The position numbers and the translations under genes are program-made. The notes beneath the pieces are model-generated. The model ran no database searches. It was given only the letters and a program-made list of their open reading frames with translations, and was not told the DNA's origin. This document shows positions 20,955-33,420 of a stretch of 64,000 bases of DNA, one piece after another (the first letter of the stretch is position 1; each line of letters begins with the position of its first letter). The stretch comes from Adiantum capillus-veneris (Eukaryota; Streptophyta; Polypodiopsida; Polypodiales; Pteridaceae), in the NCBI GenBank assembly GCA_014529385.2, contig CM043947.1:132731391-132795390 (forward strand). Direction: 5' to 3'.

Positions 20955-21025
20955 AGAATAGGTAAGTGAGATGGGAAAGTGAGAACACCTCACTAGGGAA
21001 CCCCCACACCTAGCATGGCACTTGG

Positions 21026-21077
<52 letters not shown>

Positions 21078-23323
21078 TCTCTAGTTCCAATTTTAGCAAT
21101 TTAAATCGAACCTGCTTGAGGGGGATGCCTATATAAGAGTAGCTTCAACCCTCTCTAGACACACACAATCCCCAAGACAGTGCAAGGAAGTGCTGCTGCT
21201 AGAGTGAATTTTTTGGAAGCCTTTTCTACATCCAATAGTACACAAAGAAGATTTTAACCAAGGGTAATTAAATTATGTTTATGCTAATCCTATTTCTCCA
21301 TAGCCTCTTTTCCCTAGAGGATTCCTATGTTGAGCCTAATTATGCTAGCTGGCTACAACATTAAACAATATATTCTCTATTATAATCCATGTAAAGTATT
21401 GTCAATGGTTTCCATCCGTTGATTGTAGTTCCATTATTGGATTAAGGATCACCTTGCTTCTTAAGCATATTTAGTTTTTCTTAATTGAGAATAAGTTTAT
21501 GCACATAATTATCATTACTAGTTAAGTATAATGTGCATAATTATGATTGTAAAGCTCTTTTCACCTATGATTCTTTAAGATATGACGAATCTTTTTCTCT
21601 TTGTTATGGACCCAAATTGAAGTATAATTAAGGTGATAAAAACCTTGATTTATCCATGAAATTAGGGCCAAATTATGAGAATTCTTGCATACTAAAAGAT
21701 GCATAGTTAGAGTCTTGTTTTGCACTAGTAGATTATGCATGATAGTGTGAAAGTCAATCATCTATTGCAGTTGGTACTTGCATAGTTATAGTCTATCATT
21801 GTGTGTTACATAGGTGCATCTAGTTAGTGCATTAATCTTGATCTCATATTGCATATGGAAGAAGTCTTGGTTATGATAATCTTAGGGTGAGTTTATGAGT
21901 AATTAGGGCATAATCATCTCGTTTTATTCTTGAGTTAGCTTGCACACTTATATTTTTGAAAGCTTTGTAAATTAGCTTAGAATTAAGTATAAGATTAAGG
22001 CTATCCTTGTCAAGTTTTCTCATTGGTTGTTGTGGGAATTTTTTGTACCACACATAGTCTCTTCGTTTTTTCGAAAGAACTAATCTTAGCAGTGAGAAAT
22101 GACTCCCAAAAGAACTCGGTTTGGTGGTGCTAACGACCGGAGGCGGGAACTAGCAACATGGTGACCAACGATAAAGCACCATTGAGAGAGGGAAACCCGG
22201 CCATCTCACGAAGCCAAAATGAGGAAATTCATGAGGTAGGGTGGATTTTATTTTGTACCTTACATAAGCATTGTATTACGATAACTTTAGGAATGTCTAA
22301 ACTTCCCTAAAATATGTTGGAAATCCAACTGACACAACGGCATAAGTACTTTAATGGTTTTATCTAAATTTAAATTTAAATTTAAATAAGAAAGAAATGC
22401 TTTATGGAAAGACTGCTTTGAGGTAGGAAAGAATGGTTGTTAGGAAAAGCTATCTCAACCAAATTTCATTCATTATTCCAATGTCGACTTAGTGTGAACC
22501 CCCTATTGATCACAGGGTGGTAGCTCATGAAGTTATCGCAGGAGTTAAATCCACGACTTGCTTTTTATGCGTGGATATGCCCATGGCTTACTTTTGATGT
22601 GGTGGATACATGATTTTAGCTGGAGAGTTACTCCAAGAATTGGGTGGATCATGGACTGGTTGTATGGGCGGCCAATTGACAACGAGTGGAGTTAACACTC
22701 GCTGGAGGTCCTCACGACTCGAGGACATTGGAATTTTTAATGAAATATTGTAATGTTGAGTACTTTTTCCTAGGAAAGATATGTTTTGGTGCCGATTTTT
22801 CTTGATTGAAGTGATTGTCTTAAGGAACTTGTGTTGAGGAAATATAATGAAGGAATCATAAGTGTTGAAAAATAATATGTTAGTAATTAGGCCACACAAA
22901 GACTCTGTGTGAGTGTGGGGTGGAAAGTGGGGGCTTAGCTTGGTGTGTCAAAGCCTACGAGACAGGTGGTCCCGATCAGTCGGGAACTCTCTGCCCTGTG
23001 TGATAGAGTACGAAATTAGATATCTTATTACGCCAAAGTGGCAGGAACTCGGTGTATGTGCCTCTAAAAGTTATGGGGTAAAAGGCACCGAGGTTTCTTC
23101 TCCTCCTGGAAGATGAGATTAGGACCGATAGTACGTAGTTATGCTTCTCTTGTGGGGAAGAGGTAGATTCCTTTCACTGGTGGCTTGGACTCAACTCACT
23201 AAGTGATGAGAGACCATTCATTGGTTTCCTTCTTAACTAACTTTTGTTTGCTTTTGCATAGGATCTATCGATCTTCAGGTGTCCTCCAACTCCGTCAGGG
23301 TGAGACGGGGAGGGGACCTCACA
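20183..23323 (+). repeat. 3' LTR of the chromovirus
   Basis: TGTAAGG...CTCACA, 3141 bp, matching 3751-7115 apart from the 243-bp solo LTR and small indels. It carries a run of 26-27 C at about 20833-20859, a (TG)n(AG)n tract at 20880-20948 and a longer TG tract at about 21028-21074 than the 5' copy. GAAGG follows at 23324-23328. Confidence 0.9.
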
Positions 23324-24470
23324 GAAGGGAAGAGAAAGAAGAAGTAACATACGAGAAAGAAGTAGCGTCCTCTCATACCATTACTAATAGAGCTTAGCAT
23401 GGCATAGTAGCATAGTAATGGAGATGAAGAAGATGGCTAGCATAGCATTGAAGCATCGCTCTTGGTTGGATTTATATTCCATAGCCAAGAGTGTTGGTGT
23501 AGGCTCTTAACTTCTCAAGCTTGGAGAAGGAGATGAACTCTTGCACTTTCACAAAGTGAGAATGAGGAGTGTGTGTGAGAGGGAGTATACCCCCCCAAGC
23601 ACCCCCTTGCTTGCTTTGGTCGAGCCCTCCTTGTAGCTTAAACTTGAATCTCATTGGACCCCTCTTAGCCTAGCCAATTACAGGCACAATGCATTTCAAG
23701 CAACAATGGGTAGTCTTTGGACAAGTGTCCTCCTTACCCCTTTGAGAGAGAGGGATTGATAATACCTAGATAATTGTTTAATTAAACGAAACGCTCATTG
23801 GACCCCTTTTAAGCCTAGCCAATAGGATTCAAACACTCCATGAGGGTAAAATGAGGTGGAACTTGACATGTGTCCTTGTTTCCTCTTCTGGATTGGGCTT
23901 GCCTTGAGTGAGTGTGTGTGTGTGCCCTCTCATTCTCTTAGCTTGTAGGCTCGCCCCCCTCTTTGTAGGACCTTGTTGACTTCAAACTCCTCAAGCCCCT
24001 AGTCCCATAAGCATGGCAAGTACCTCAAGCACCTTAGTTGGCAAGCACGACAAACAACTCAAGCACCTTAGTCAGCAAGCACGATAAGAACCTTAGTCAA
24101 CAGGCACGACAAGCTCCTTAGCCAGCAAGCACGACAAGCACGTCAAGCTTGGGCCGGGTCCCCACCTCAAGCTCAGCCCTAGCTTGCCTAAGGTCCTAGG
24201 TCTAAGGACTTTTAACATTAAGCTTTGGAGGTCTTCAATGAAGCTAACCCTAAGGCCATTTAAGCTCCAGTAGTTGGCATTGCTCTTTGCTAAACCATCT
24301 CCCATTTGGACCCATTCTTTGGTCCCGTGTTGAGATAAATCTAAAATCACATGTCTATATTCTAACTCTTCTTCCTGTTTATTCTCCCACATTAAATGAT
24401 CAGTTCCATATGAGAAAATAATTTGGGTTAGTTAGATATTAGATTTTGGTGCAAACCATATCCACAACCA
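23324..24470. repeat. LTR-like dispersed repeat, copy A, right part
   Basis: Resumes copy A after the chromovirus. Shared blocks with copies B and C include the region around 'catagccaagagtgttggtgtagg' (23480) and 'cttggagaaggagatg'; the 'attaaatgatcagttccatatgagaaaat' end (24393-24421) is shared with copy B. The right end lies near 24430-24470. No coding sequence of its own. Confidence 0.7.
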
Positions 24471-24479
24471 CTAGATTCT

Positions 24480-24910
24480 TCCTTAAACAATATAGATTTC
24501 CTACAGAATGCAGCTCTTGCATGATGCCAAACTCTACATAGAATAAAAGAAACTTATTAGGGTAAAATTTCCACCATTGCTTAACTCAAATAGTTGTTTA
24601 GAAGTAAAGTCTCCACCATTGTCAAGTCGAACAACTTTGATAGGTTGCTTTGTCTCTTTCTTCACCAAAACCTTGCAAGTGAATAAATAAAATCAATGCC
24701 TCATCCTTGGTCATGAGAAATTGTACCCACATAAACCTCCTGAAATCATTAATCAACATTGAATACTTGGTTCCACCAAGTGATGGACTACCATTCATAA
24801 GTATATGTTTGTATGAACCAACTCCAATACTAAGGTAGAACACACATAAAGATTGTGGATTTTGTTTCCCACATATGCAATTAAACACCTCTCTTAGGCT
24901 CAACATTTTT
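24480..24910 (-). pseudogene. Ty1/copia integrase relic (5' part of a split element)
   Basis: The minus-strand frame 24906-24622 gives CICGKQNPQSL (end of the zinc-binding region), MNGSPSLGGTKYSMLINDFRRFMWVQFLMTKDEAL (the copia 'PSLGG..YF...IDD.SR..WV.FL..KDE' block). Slightly downstream comes IKVVRLDNGGDFTSKQ ('LRSDNGGEF'). Broken beyond that. It is likely the same old copia element as 2230-3300, split by repeat copy A. Confidence 0.75.
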
Positions 24911-25329
24911 CAAGCAAGCACCATGTCAAATGTACATTTCATTTACCTCTAGGCTAACTTTGTCAAGCGCCATGCATTTTCTTGATAAAGCTTAACATAG
25001 AGCCTATTTGGTTTTCTCTATGGAATAATGAATTTATTTTAATTGTTCAAGTTGTGGAACCCCAACTTATCACAAAGTAACTCTTGGACAAATCCACTTA
25101 TAAAGTAACCACTCTTATAAAGTAACCACCGTATATATGCTATAGACAATATCCATTTTTCACCGTCGGTACTTATTTATACAAGCAAAGTTCATTGGGC
25201 CTTGCCTCTTGATGCGATCTTTGCACTTAGTCCTATTGCATTATTAAGTTTTTATGTTCTTTCCCTATTTATCAATCCCAATCCATCAAATTTTTGCAAG
25301 ATTCAACATTGGGGTAGGAATTTAGGGTA
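24911..25329. other. No recognisable feature
   Basis: AT-rich stretch. It may be more upstream sequence of the decayed copia element on the minus strand, but no motif was readable. Confidence 0.4.
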
Positions 25330-26440
25330 GGGTCACACAATTGGTGGCAGTGGTGGTCCAAGGGGAGGGGATTCTCCCTTCGGGAGTTAGTATGGAACTC
25401 GATGGAGGGAATCAAGGTGGCACCTTGGGGAGGTCACCGGATCTCTCTGGGCAAGGCTTTTTATTCACTACAGAAGGGAGGAAGAGGACTTCAGAGTTGT
25501 ATGCAAGCATTGCCAATCCAAAGAAGATTCTAAAGCCTTCTCACTTTGATGCTCGTTCCTTGGCAGAGGAGGTACTGCACGAGGAAATTAGGCACAGTCA
25601 GAACAAACCTGAATATGGATACATGCTATGCAAGTAGAGTTTAACTTGGAGATGTATAGGTTTGTAGTGCTCAATCAGCAGTGCTCTATTTTATGGGCCA
25701 TTGGATGACGACGAAGAACCTATGGGGGTGGGTAGCGGCAGTGAGACAAAGAACATAAGTGAGATTTGCCACTTTACAATAGTAGGAAAAGGCTTCTATG
25801 TGATACGGTGTGCTTCTGATCAAATGGTTCAGGACCTTGTAATGAAATGAGGAATTTCAAAGGCTTCTCACTTTGCTTATGCAATGCCCTGGATGCCCGA
25901 GTTCTGTCTATATGAAGAGTTTATGGACTTTTGCCCGGTATGGGTCACACGCAAGAGTTTCCCTCTCTTGCTAAACAACTATGTGGACTCCATTGCTACT
26001 TGGATATAAGAGTCTGCATTCTGTTGAATATGTGTAAGCCAATTCCTAAGTATTTGGATTTGAGTATGGGCAGCTTTGGTAGCTTCCAAAAAGATCTTCC
26101 ATTCTCCTCGTTTCCAAATTCTGGCTACAAATTTCATAGGGTTAGTCATTACGCTAAGGATTGCCATGAGGTTGAATTTGCATGCAACCCAATCAAGACC
26201 ACTTGGAGATGTGTTAATAGGGAGGTCATGCCCAATATAGTTGACACAAGTCTGGAAGACATGGCTAAAGATCAGGATCTATCTTGCAATGAAGCAACTC
26301 AAGAGAAGAGTAGCCCACTGGTGGAGATGCAAAAGAAACCTGTCGTGCCTATCAAACCATCTAAGATTAACAAAGAGATGCGATGCTCGTCAATAGAGGT
26401 TCAAGACACAATAGAATTGATCGTCAACCCCGCTTGAGGG
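25330..26440 (+). pseudogene. LINE ORF1-like relic (zinc-knuckle protein)
   Basis: Two frames, 25341-25637 (98 codons) and 25931-26437 (168 codons), with a broken link between them. The second contains GYKFHRVSHYAKDC, close to the 'CFKCH..GHYAKDC' knuckle of plant L1-type ORF1 proteins. Before it, in another frame, FPLLLNNYVDSIATWI and VCKPIPKYLDLSMG recall the DUF4283-type segment. Two cysteines of the knuckle are changed. No reverse transcriptase ORF follows, so only a 5' fragment is present. Confidence is moderate because each motif is short. Confidence 0.45.
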
Positions 26441-27793
26441 AGAGATGTTGGATGCTAGCCGTCTAGGCTCGAATACAAGTGGTGACCAAAAACCTGAAGA
26501 TTGATCTCATGAGCCATCTTGTGAGTGTTTCAGGCACTATGACTAATACGATTAGTCTTCTAAAACGAAAGAAAAAGAATAAATAAATTTATTGGTCTTC
26601 TTTCCTTGGTGGGATTATGCCTCCTATGTATTGGCTTGGGTCAAGGAGTGAGTTGTGGAAGGACTAACTCCTTGGTGGTGGCAACCTCGAGTCTTTCTAT
26701 GTTCCCTATGGTGAGATTTTGGCCTCAAGGTGGCACCCTTTATGAGCTGATGGAGCTGGTCTATCTGGTGGTGTGTGATGTCGATGCTAGCAGTTGCCAT
26801 GGCTCTGATGGAACATGGCTGTATATGTAAGTTTTTTTGGTTTCTTTTTAATTTTTCAATACAATCATCACTCACAATTTGTGAGTTTGGAAAAAAGGAT
26901 AGTTGGCATGCTCTTCAGTAACATCTTGTTTATCTTCTAGTCCATTTTGATGGGGCTCTAGCGCAAAGGTATCCCTTTCTTGCTATTTGATTCACATGGA
27001 AACTCAACCCTATATCAAACTATATTTCATATTCAAAACCTATGTTGGCTTGTATTATTGGCTTGTATAAGGCCATAGGGTTGTGGTGAAAAAATGGTGC
27101 AATTTTTCAATCGTTGGTGCAAAGGTTGCTGATGGTAGGTTTTTCCATCATTGTAACTTGGTCAATTCATTTTTTAATGCTGACTTGACTTTCTTTCATT
27201 TGTCTTCATTTTGTTTGTAAATGGGTCCCTTCATTTAAGGATCTAACAACGTTCTTTTCAACTTTTTGATTTAAAACATACTTTGTTAGTTGTAACATTT
27301 TCTTTCATTTTCAAATAATTTATAACTAAAAAATTCTAAATTCTCGTTAAATGAAAAAAATTGTTCACAACAACTAAGATATTTTTTTGACTTTTGGTTT
27401 TAAATATTCAAATGCCACCTTGTTACTTTAGTGTAATATGTATTATTATTAGGGATTAGACTTAGACATTCCTAATAATGATAAAACACATTTCAAGAAA
27501 AAAAATCATATATACGTTACAAGTAACACTTGATCAAGAGAACGTTGCAAGAAGAAAAATAGCATTAATTATTGCCATCTTCATGAAATATTATTATTAT
27601 TAATTTAAATTTTCACATAAAATTACTTAGACCCATCATTTTTAGAGATGTTTCTATAATTCAATGATCTATGTCAATTGATCATACTTCAATGTCATCT
27701 AAATGCCGATATTAATTTTAAAATACCAACCTATATTGAAATAGTCACATTGGTTTCTTTATGTAGTTCACTACAACATTTATCTCAAAAAAG
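26441..27793. other. No recognisable gene
   Basis: AT-rich with short frames in both directions (such as 26606-26830) that carry no motif. It may include the tail of the LINE-like relic (an A-rich stretch at about 26558-26590). Confidence 0.45.
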
Positions 27794-27952
27794 CAACAAA
27801 CTAAACTTCCAAGTTTGGCTAAATTTGGTCAACAAGTAGCTTCTCCATGTTTATTATTGAAATAACTTAACCAACAACAAACTAAAGTTCCAAGTTTGGC
27901 CAAATTTGGTTAACAAGTAACTTCTCCATGTTTATATTGAAATAACTTAACC
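27794..27952. repeat. Two-copy tandem duplication, period 82 bp
   Basis: The unit starting AACAAACTAAA at 27794 recurs at 27876 with a few base changes and a 3-bp difference. Both end ...AATAACTTAACC. Confidence 0.9.
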
Positions 27953-28494
27953 TCTTAGTCATCTTTTGCCATATATCTATTGCTCCCTTTATAATATACC
28001 CTCTTTCTAACCTTTCAAGATATTTTTTTGTCGTGAAAAGATAAATAATACAAACACAACCCTCATCTACTTTGCATTGCATTTCCTTAACATGCCATCG
28101 TGATTCTTCACCTTGTTTTTATTCACATCTCAAAAAGGCATATCACATCAAACCAACCTTGTTTCTTCACAACCTCAAAGTTTTAAAAGGATCACGAATT
28201 CAAAGCTCTTTCAATTAGTACCCCATTCACCTTGTTGAAAGAAAACAAGCCAAAGAATCATGAAGGCCTACTAAAGATAAAACCCATTATTAGGGGGAAC
28301 AAGAGTTCTGGGGAGTGGGTATGAATGAGTGCTTACAATCACATGCCATTTTTGTATTTCAATATAAAATTTTATTGTCCATTATAGACACATAATCACA
28401 AATGGCTTATATGTTACATGGCCCCCCACTTAAACAACAAATTGAAAGGCTCACATTTGCATTTCTAAAACAAAATAAAATGAAAAGGAACTAA

Positions 28495-28885
28495 CATAAA
28501 TGAAGGGACCCATTGACAAATTAGAATAAAAAAATTTAATATTCTCATAGAAAAAGTTAGGTCTAATAAGCAAAATATATAATAAATTTAAAGTTTTTGG
28601 TAATTCTCACATTCTATAAAAAAAACTATTTGTAATAAAAGCATTGAAGGAGCACATTGCCAAATTAAAACAAAAGAAAATTTTAACGTTTTCATAGGAA
28701 AAGGTAAGTCTAATAGGCATAAGATATAAAAAGTTATAAAATTTTTAAATTTTGTGAAAAATTTATATGTAATAAAAACATTAAAATAAAAAGCTACATT
28801 GAAAATTTAGAAAAAAAATATTTTAATGCTTTTTTATAAGAAAAGATGGATTTAATAAGCGTAGAAAATAAGGAAACAATTTAGT
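28495..28885. repeat. Three degenerate tandem units of about 135-140 bp
   Basis: Each unit runs 'cattga..aaatta...', 'ttaa..tt.tcata..aaaag', 'taataagc/aggc...a.aata'. Starts are near 28501, 28636 and 28775. Divergence is high, so this is an old minisatellite-like array in AT-rich DNA. Confidence 0.6.
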
Positions 28886-29346
28886 GACATGAATTTTTTT
28901 GAAGTCCTTAAATGAAAGGGCCCTTTATGAATTCCTCACATCATGGGATCAAACTCGCTCTTTCTACTCTCATTAGATCGAATCTTCGTAGATCCCACTT
29001 CAAGTTAGCAATTCAAGCTTGACACGTCTCAAATAAGCACGACGTAGTGAGCGACTCCGACCTCATGACCGCATCAAGCGAGAGAGAAATCTTCGGGCTG
29101 AGCCATCCACCTGAGAGCCATTCGATATGAGAAAGGCAAGCATAGACATAAAAGAAAAAGGCAATCTTCTTCTTGTAGCTCTGTGATGTAGCCTCTCCTT
29201 CCAACCCTCAGGTCACTCCTCTAATTGGCTGGTTGCCCACCATTTTTGACCTCCCTCCTCTAGCTTTGCTTGTTATTTCCTCCCTTTGACAAAGCGACAT
29301 CTCACTTAGATTCTTACTAAAAGAATCAACCCAAAATCGTATGCAG
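28886..29346. other. No recognisable gene
   Basis: A short minus-strand frame at 29204-29013 has no motif. Ordinary mixed-composition sequence before the MITE. Confidence 0.4.
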
Positions 29347-29354
29347 ATATTCCT

Positions 29355-30034
29355 CCCGGGGGATTCACCATGATAAACTTACCGCACCACGTAAGTGCAG
29401 GGGAGGGGGGTTTTTTTACAAGCTACATAAACGTATAAGTTAGGGACAGGCCCCCAATAATTTATCTTCTAGTCTTAAAAATAAGGGAGGGGGGTATCAT
29501 ATTTGGGGGGGGGGGGGGGGGGGGGGGGGGGGCTCACTCGGGTTGATTACTTGTAACAATTGGTCAGCGATGTGCACTAGAACTCGGACGAGTTTAGGGA
29601 AAGTTTTTTATCAGGTCACATATAAAATTTTGCATCAAGCCGGTCATAGATTAGGGCTGATTTGGAGCAGGTCAAGGGTTGATTTACACCAACTTTGGAT
29701 GGGTCAGAATTGGACACGTAGCCAGAGTGCAGCCTGATTGGGTACATAGTTTGAAGTCAAACTAAGACAAATTGAGGGCATATCATTAGAAGTGGTTCCT
29801 TAGTACGTTACCCGTCACTATGCTACACACTCTTTGACTAGTTCTACTCAATTAGATTATGTGAGACCTAAATTTTATATGTAAGATAGGGGTATGATAG
29901 TTTTTTTCGTTGACTACCGTATAAGCGTAGAAAGGGGGGTCATATTACCTAATATGAGTCACATATAGGGGTTTTATCAAAGTTGTCCGCTCGTAGGTGG
30001 CGTCCCTTTCTGTATATAGAGTGAATCCCCCGGG
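29355..30034. mobile_element. 680-bp MITE with 14-bp TIRs and 8-bp TSD
   Basis: The ends are CCCGGGGGATTCAC and its exact reverse complement GTGAATCCCCCGGG. ATATTCCT stands directly outside both ends (29347-29354 and 30035-30042). There is no coding sequence. Eight-base duplications occur with hAT-type transposases, among others, so a non-autonomous hAT-like element is the best guess. It contains a run of 28 G at 29505-29532. Confidence 0.9.
29505..29532. repeat. Poly-G run, 28 bases
   Basis: Uninterrupted G run on the + strand inside the MITE. Confidence 0.95.
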
Positions 30035-30042
30035 ATATTCCT

Positions 30043-30426
30043 ATCCTTCATTCTCTAAAGTCTTTTTCACGTATACCCAAAAAGTGAATGTAGACTTTAG
30101 AGAATAGCATTTGAAAGACTAAAACTTTTAAAGCTCTTAGGGACACGTGTCTAGCAAAGAAATTTGAACGACCTTCACCCTTGGGGTGCTAAGGCCTTTA
30201 GGAGGCTAGTAAAGTTTGTCCCTTCAACGTTTTCTCAAATGACATCATGGGAAGGGCCCATCTTGTACCACTCCATGTGTTGAATGTAACCCTTTTTGAA
30301 AGACATAACCAAAGTCTACTTCACAAACTCACCTATCTATATATATATACTATATCTTCAAATTGGAAGACTTTTGATTAAAGTAGTTTCCACATGGTTG
30401 CAACTTTTTCTTTTGCCTCCCTTGAT

Positions 30427-30466
<40 letters not shown>

Positions 30467-30835
30467 TGGCCATTGGTGTGAAACTAACACATGATTCTCT
30501 CTCTTCCCCATTCTCAATTCCCATCTCTCTTCTACTCACCTTTTGCATGTGTCAAACAAATGTGAGCAGTGAGGTGGGCTACATTCAATACACAAACTAT
30601 AGGCCTAAATAAAGCTTCCATAAACTGCAAATTCCTATGAGTCTCCTCTGTTCTTCCCTCTCTTTCTCACTCTTTCTCCTAACAGCTAAGAAAAAAGCAT
30701 GTCCAAGAACCATTTGAAACCTAAGCTCTATGAATTTTGCTCTCAAATGCATCTTCCATTAAAATTACTAGTAGCTTGACTCTCCTCTTCCATGCAAAGA
30801 AGATTCATATCTACCTCTAAAAATAGGATCATTGG
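30043..30835. other. Noncoding stretch with a (CT)n run
   Basis: Apart from a CT repeat at about 30428-30462, no feature was recognised. Frames through the repeat are low-complexity. Confidence 0.5.
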
Positions 30836-30986
<151 letters not shown>

Positions 30987-31250
30987 TGTGTTACTAAGAT
31001 TGCCTGGCCTTTTCGGAAACACTCCCTAAAAATACACTAGGTTGGGTCTTCATTATGTGACTTAGCAAAAAAGTTACCACCCCTTTTCATTGGGTAAATC
31101 GGGCAGGTTCTTTATTACTGCCGTATAGATGCTGGTTTAGGAAAAACTCTCATTACTTGGGCATGAAGGCGGCCATGCTTCACAAACAGCGATCTCCTCA
31201 CTCATGGTTCCCGCTCATGACATAGAACTGGCAGTCCCTCCTCCTTCCCC

Positions 31251-31260
31251 TATATAAATA
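31251..31260 (+). promoter_or_regulatory. Probable TATA box before a gene-like relic
   Basis: TATATAAATA follows a CT-rich stretch and lies about 90 bases before ATG 31350 (MELTTHVSQ, then a possible GT donor). The arrangement looks like a plant core promoter and short first exon. Confidence 0.4.
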
Positions 31261-31397
31261 GGTGAGGGTGCATCTCTGCCCCTCACTTAGCTCGGGTTGT
31301 TCAGTCTTGTTTAAACTAAATAACCTACTGTGTGCTTCAACACGAAATTATGGAGCTCACTACTCACGTCTCTCAGGTTTTTACCTTTCCCATGCTT

Positions 31398-31507
31398 ACT
31401 TCCTGTTATTTGATTTTTGATAAGGTTGTACATTGAACAAACATCAGGTTGTACTTCCTGTTATTTGATTTTTGATAAGGTTGTACATTGAACAAACATC
31501 AGGTTTT
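31398..31507. repeat. Exact tandem duplication, period 55 bp
   Basis: ACTTCCTGTTATTTG at 31398 recurs at 31453. The two 55-bp units are identical as read, so the duplication is young or a replication/assembly event. Confidence 0.9.
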
Positions 31508-33420
31508 GGCCGTTACAGCAAAGTAAGTACAATGGCTGTTGGCATGATAGTGGTATAAACATTGCTCTGAACCTTGCCTCTGGGTATCAATTGCCTGGTA
31601 TTTTTGAGGTATGAGGGTTGGCTTTTTGACATTTGCTTATAACTACTGCTGCCGTAAAAAATTGGTTTTTTCTAAAAAACATCCTACACTTTATTTTTTA
31701 TGGCTGCTATGTGCAGTAGGACTTAACTGGATCCAACAATTGGTTTATTTTCTTTTGATTACCAATAACCTTGGGGATTTTTTTGATACTGTCACCTCTG
31801 CAGTTTAATGCCGTTTACAAACTTTTCATAAAGCATTGGTTTATTGGCAAAAACATCTTGTCGACTGCGGTTTTTTTGTATAAATAATGGGGATTATTTT
31901 TTGGATTTTTAGCACGGGAAGCCTTGGGGACTATTTGATACTGGGTGTACTAAATTTTTGAGTGGGAACTATCAATTAAGCTTGGCATCATGACCACCGT
32001 GGCTTTAAGCATGCTAAAGCCCACCGTTTTGGGTTGACTAAGTACAAAAAAGGGGGTTTTTCTACGCACTAATGTTGAAGGTAAGTATATGGTAACTGCC
32101 GCTTGGCCTGACATTGGAATGGTAGGTATCCTATCGGTACATAATGGAGCTTTGGGATGGGGGTATACCCCGGATGATTATTGATTCTTACGCTTGGTAC
32201 TGTCGCTACTGTAACTTGGTATCATGATGACTATCACTTATAAGATCTGGTAAAACCCTCCGTATGGGGTAGCTTAGTGAATTTTTGGCCGTTTATTTTG
32301 CCCATAAACACGCTGGTGTTGCATATTTTTATGGTGACTTTGGGGGGAATATGGCCCGATTGCATTCTATGTATGGACCTGTTCGATATTCGTTTGATTG
32401 TTCAAGATAATGCAATACTATTTGCATTCATAGCTTGCCCTTGTTTTTTGGTTTGACAGTTGGACGGGCTAGGATACCAGAAAAGGTCTTTACCACTTGG
32501 GCTTGCTATGAGATTGTGACTTATAAAATTAGGAAGGGCTGGATTCCATTGTAACATAAACATTATCAGTTCTAAATATAGAACAACAAGCTTAAACTCG
32601 TTAATAATATTTAGGCTTCTTTACTGACAGAACCTCATTAATTTGGCAGATAAAAACTCAAGTAGTTTGTTTTTTTGGGGGAGCATACCACTTGGAGTAG
32701 AAGGGGGTATGGCCCTCTAGTAAAGTATAAAGTACTAAATAAACTTTGGGATAGTAAAGCCTTTTTAGAAAAATTGCATAAGTACTTTGGACTAAGCTTG
32801 TAAGTTAAAAAAAAATTAAGAGATGGACATGGATAACAACTGGTATAGTCCATTAATACCTGTAAAACACATCCAAGACTAACATATCTGTTGTTTTATT
32901 TGGATGGATGTAGGCAAGGACTCTATCTTATCTTGGAGGTTTTTTTTTACTTTGGCAAGCTGACCTACACTGGATTGCACACTCAGTTATGATTTGGGGA
33001 GTTTTTCTACTTTTTGTATACTAGAATGGGACCTCATTCCTACAAACATTGTACATAAATGATTCTAATACTGAGTTGTTTCTGTACTTATCTGTTCTCT
33101 AATCCATTGCCAGCTGTCTTTTGAATGTAAAAGTTCAATTATGTCTTATTATCTAAGATTAAACAACTACACACACATCCTATACATAAGGTTTTTCTTT
33201 CTAGAGAAACCGGGATGCTGGCTTTGGAAATTAACTCCGAAATTGAGCTCTAGGTTAGACCCACAGTCTATAATCCCTTGACTGGTTGACTGGTGTTAGG
33301 TGGTCCTTCATAGACTCTATTTCTTGTCTCCTGCTCACGACTACTATAGTCTTTGACTTTGTCGGTTTAAGGTTTGCAGGCCCACAACTATAGTTACTGG
33401 TTTTATTTTTATTTCCGTTT
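31508..33420. other. Noncoding stretch, possibly intronic
   Basis: About 1.9 kb without a recognisable protein. It lies between a TATA/ATG pair (31251/31350) and the coding-like region from 33421, so it could be intron or decayed coding sequence. No motif supports either. Confidence 0.35.

Larger units (their letters stand above)
3751..23323 (+). mobile_element. Full-length Ty3/gypsy chromovirus, with nested insertions
   Basis: The element runs from TGTAAGG to CTCACA with long LTRs at both ends, an initiator-Met primer-binding site and a 5-bp target duplication. Internally it holds gag with a CCHC knuckle, protease, partial RT, RNase H, integrase and a C-terminal chromodomain, all on the + strand, in chromovirus order. 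It is dead. The RT core with its YVDD is deleted, several stops are present, and integrase is split by the 8.3-kb H3-carrying insertion at 10866-19201. Without that insertion it would be about 11.2 kb. It sits inside LTR-like repeat copy A. Confidence 0.92.

Noticed and set aside
28495-28885. CRISPR-like array
   Set aside because: Units are contiguous, diverged and without unique spacers; the genome is eukaryotic.
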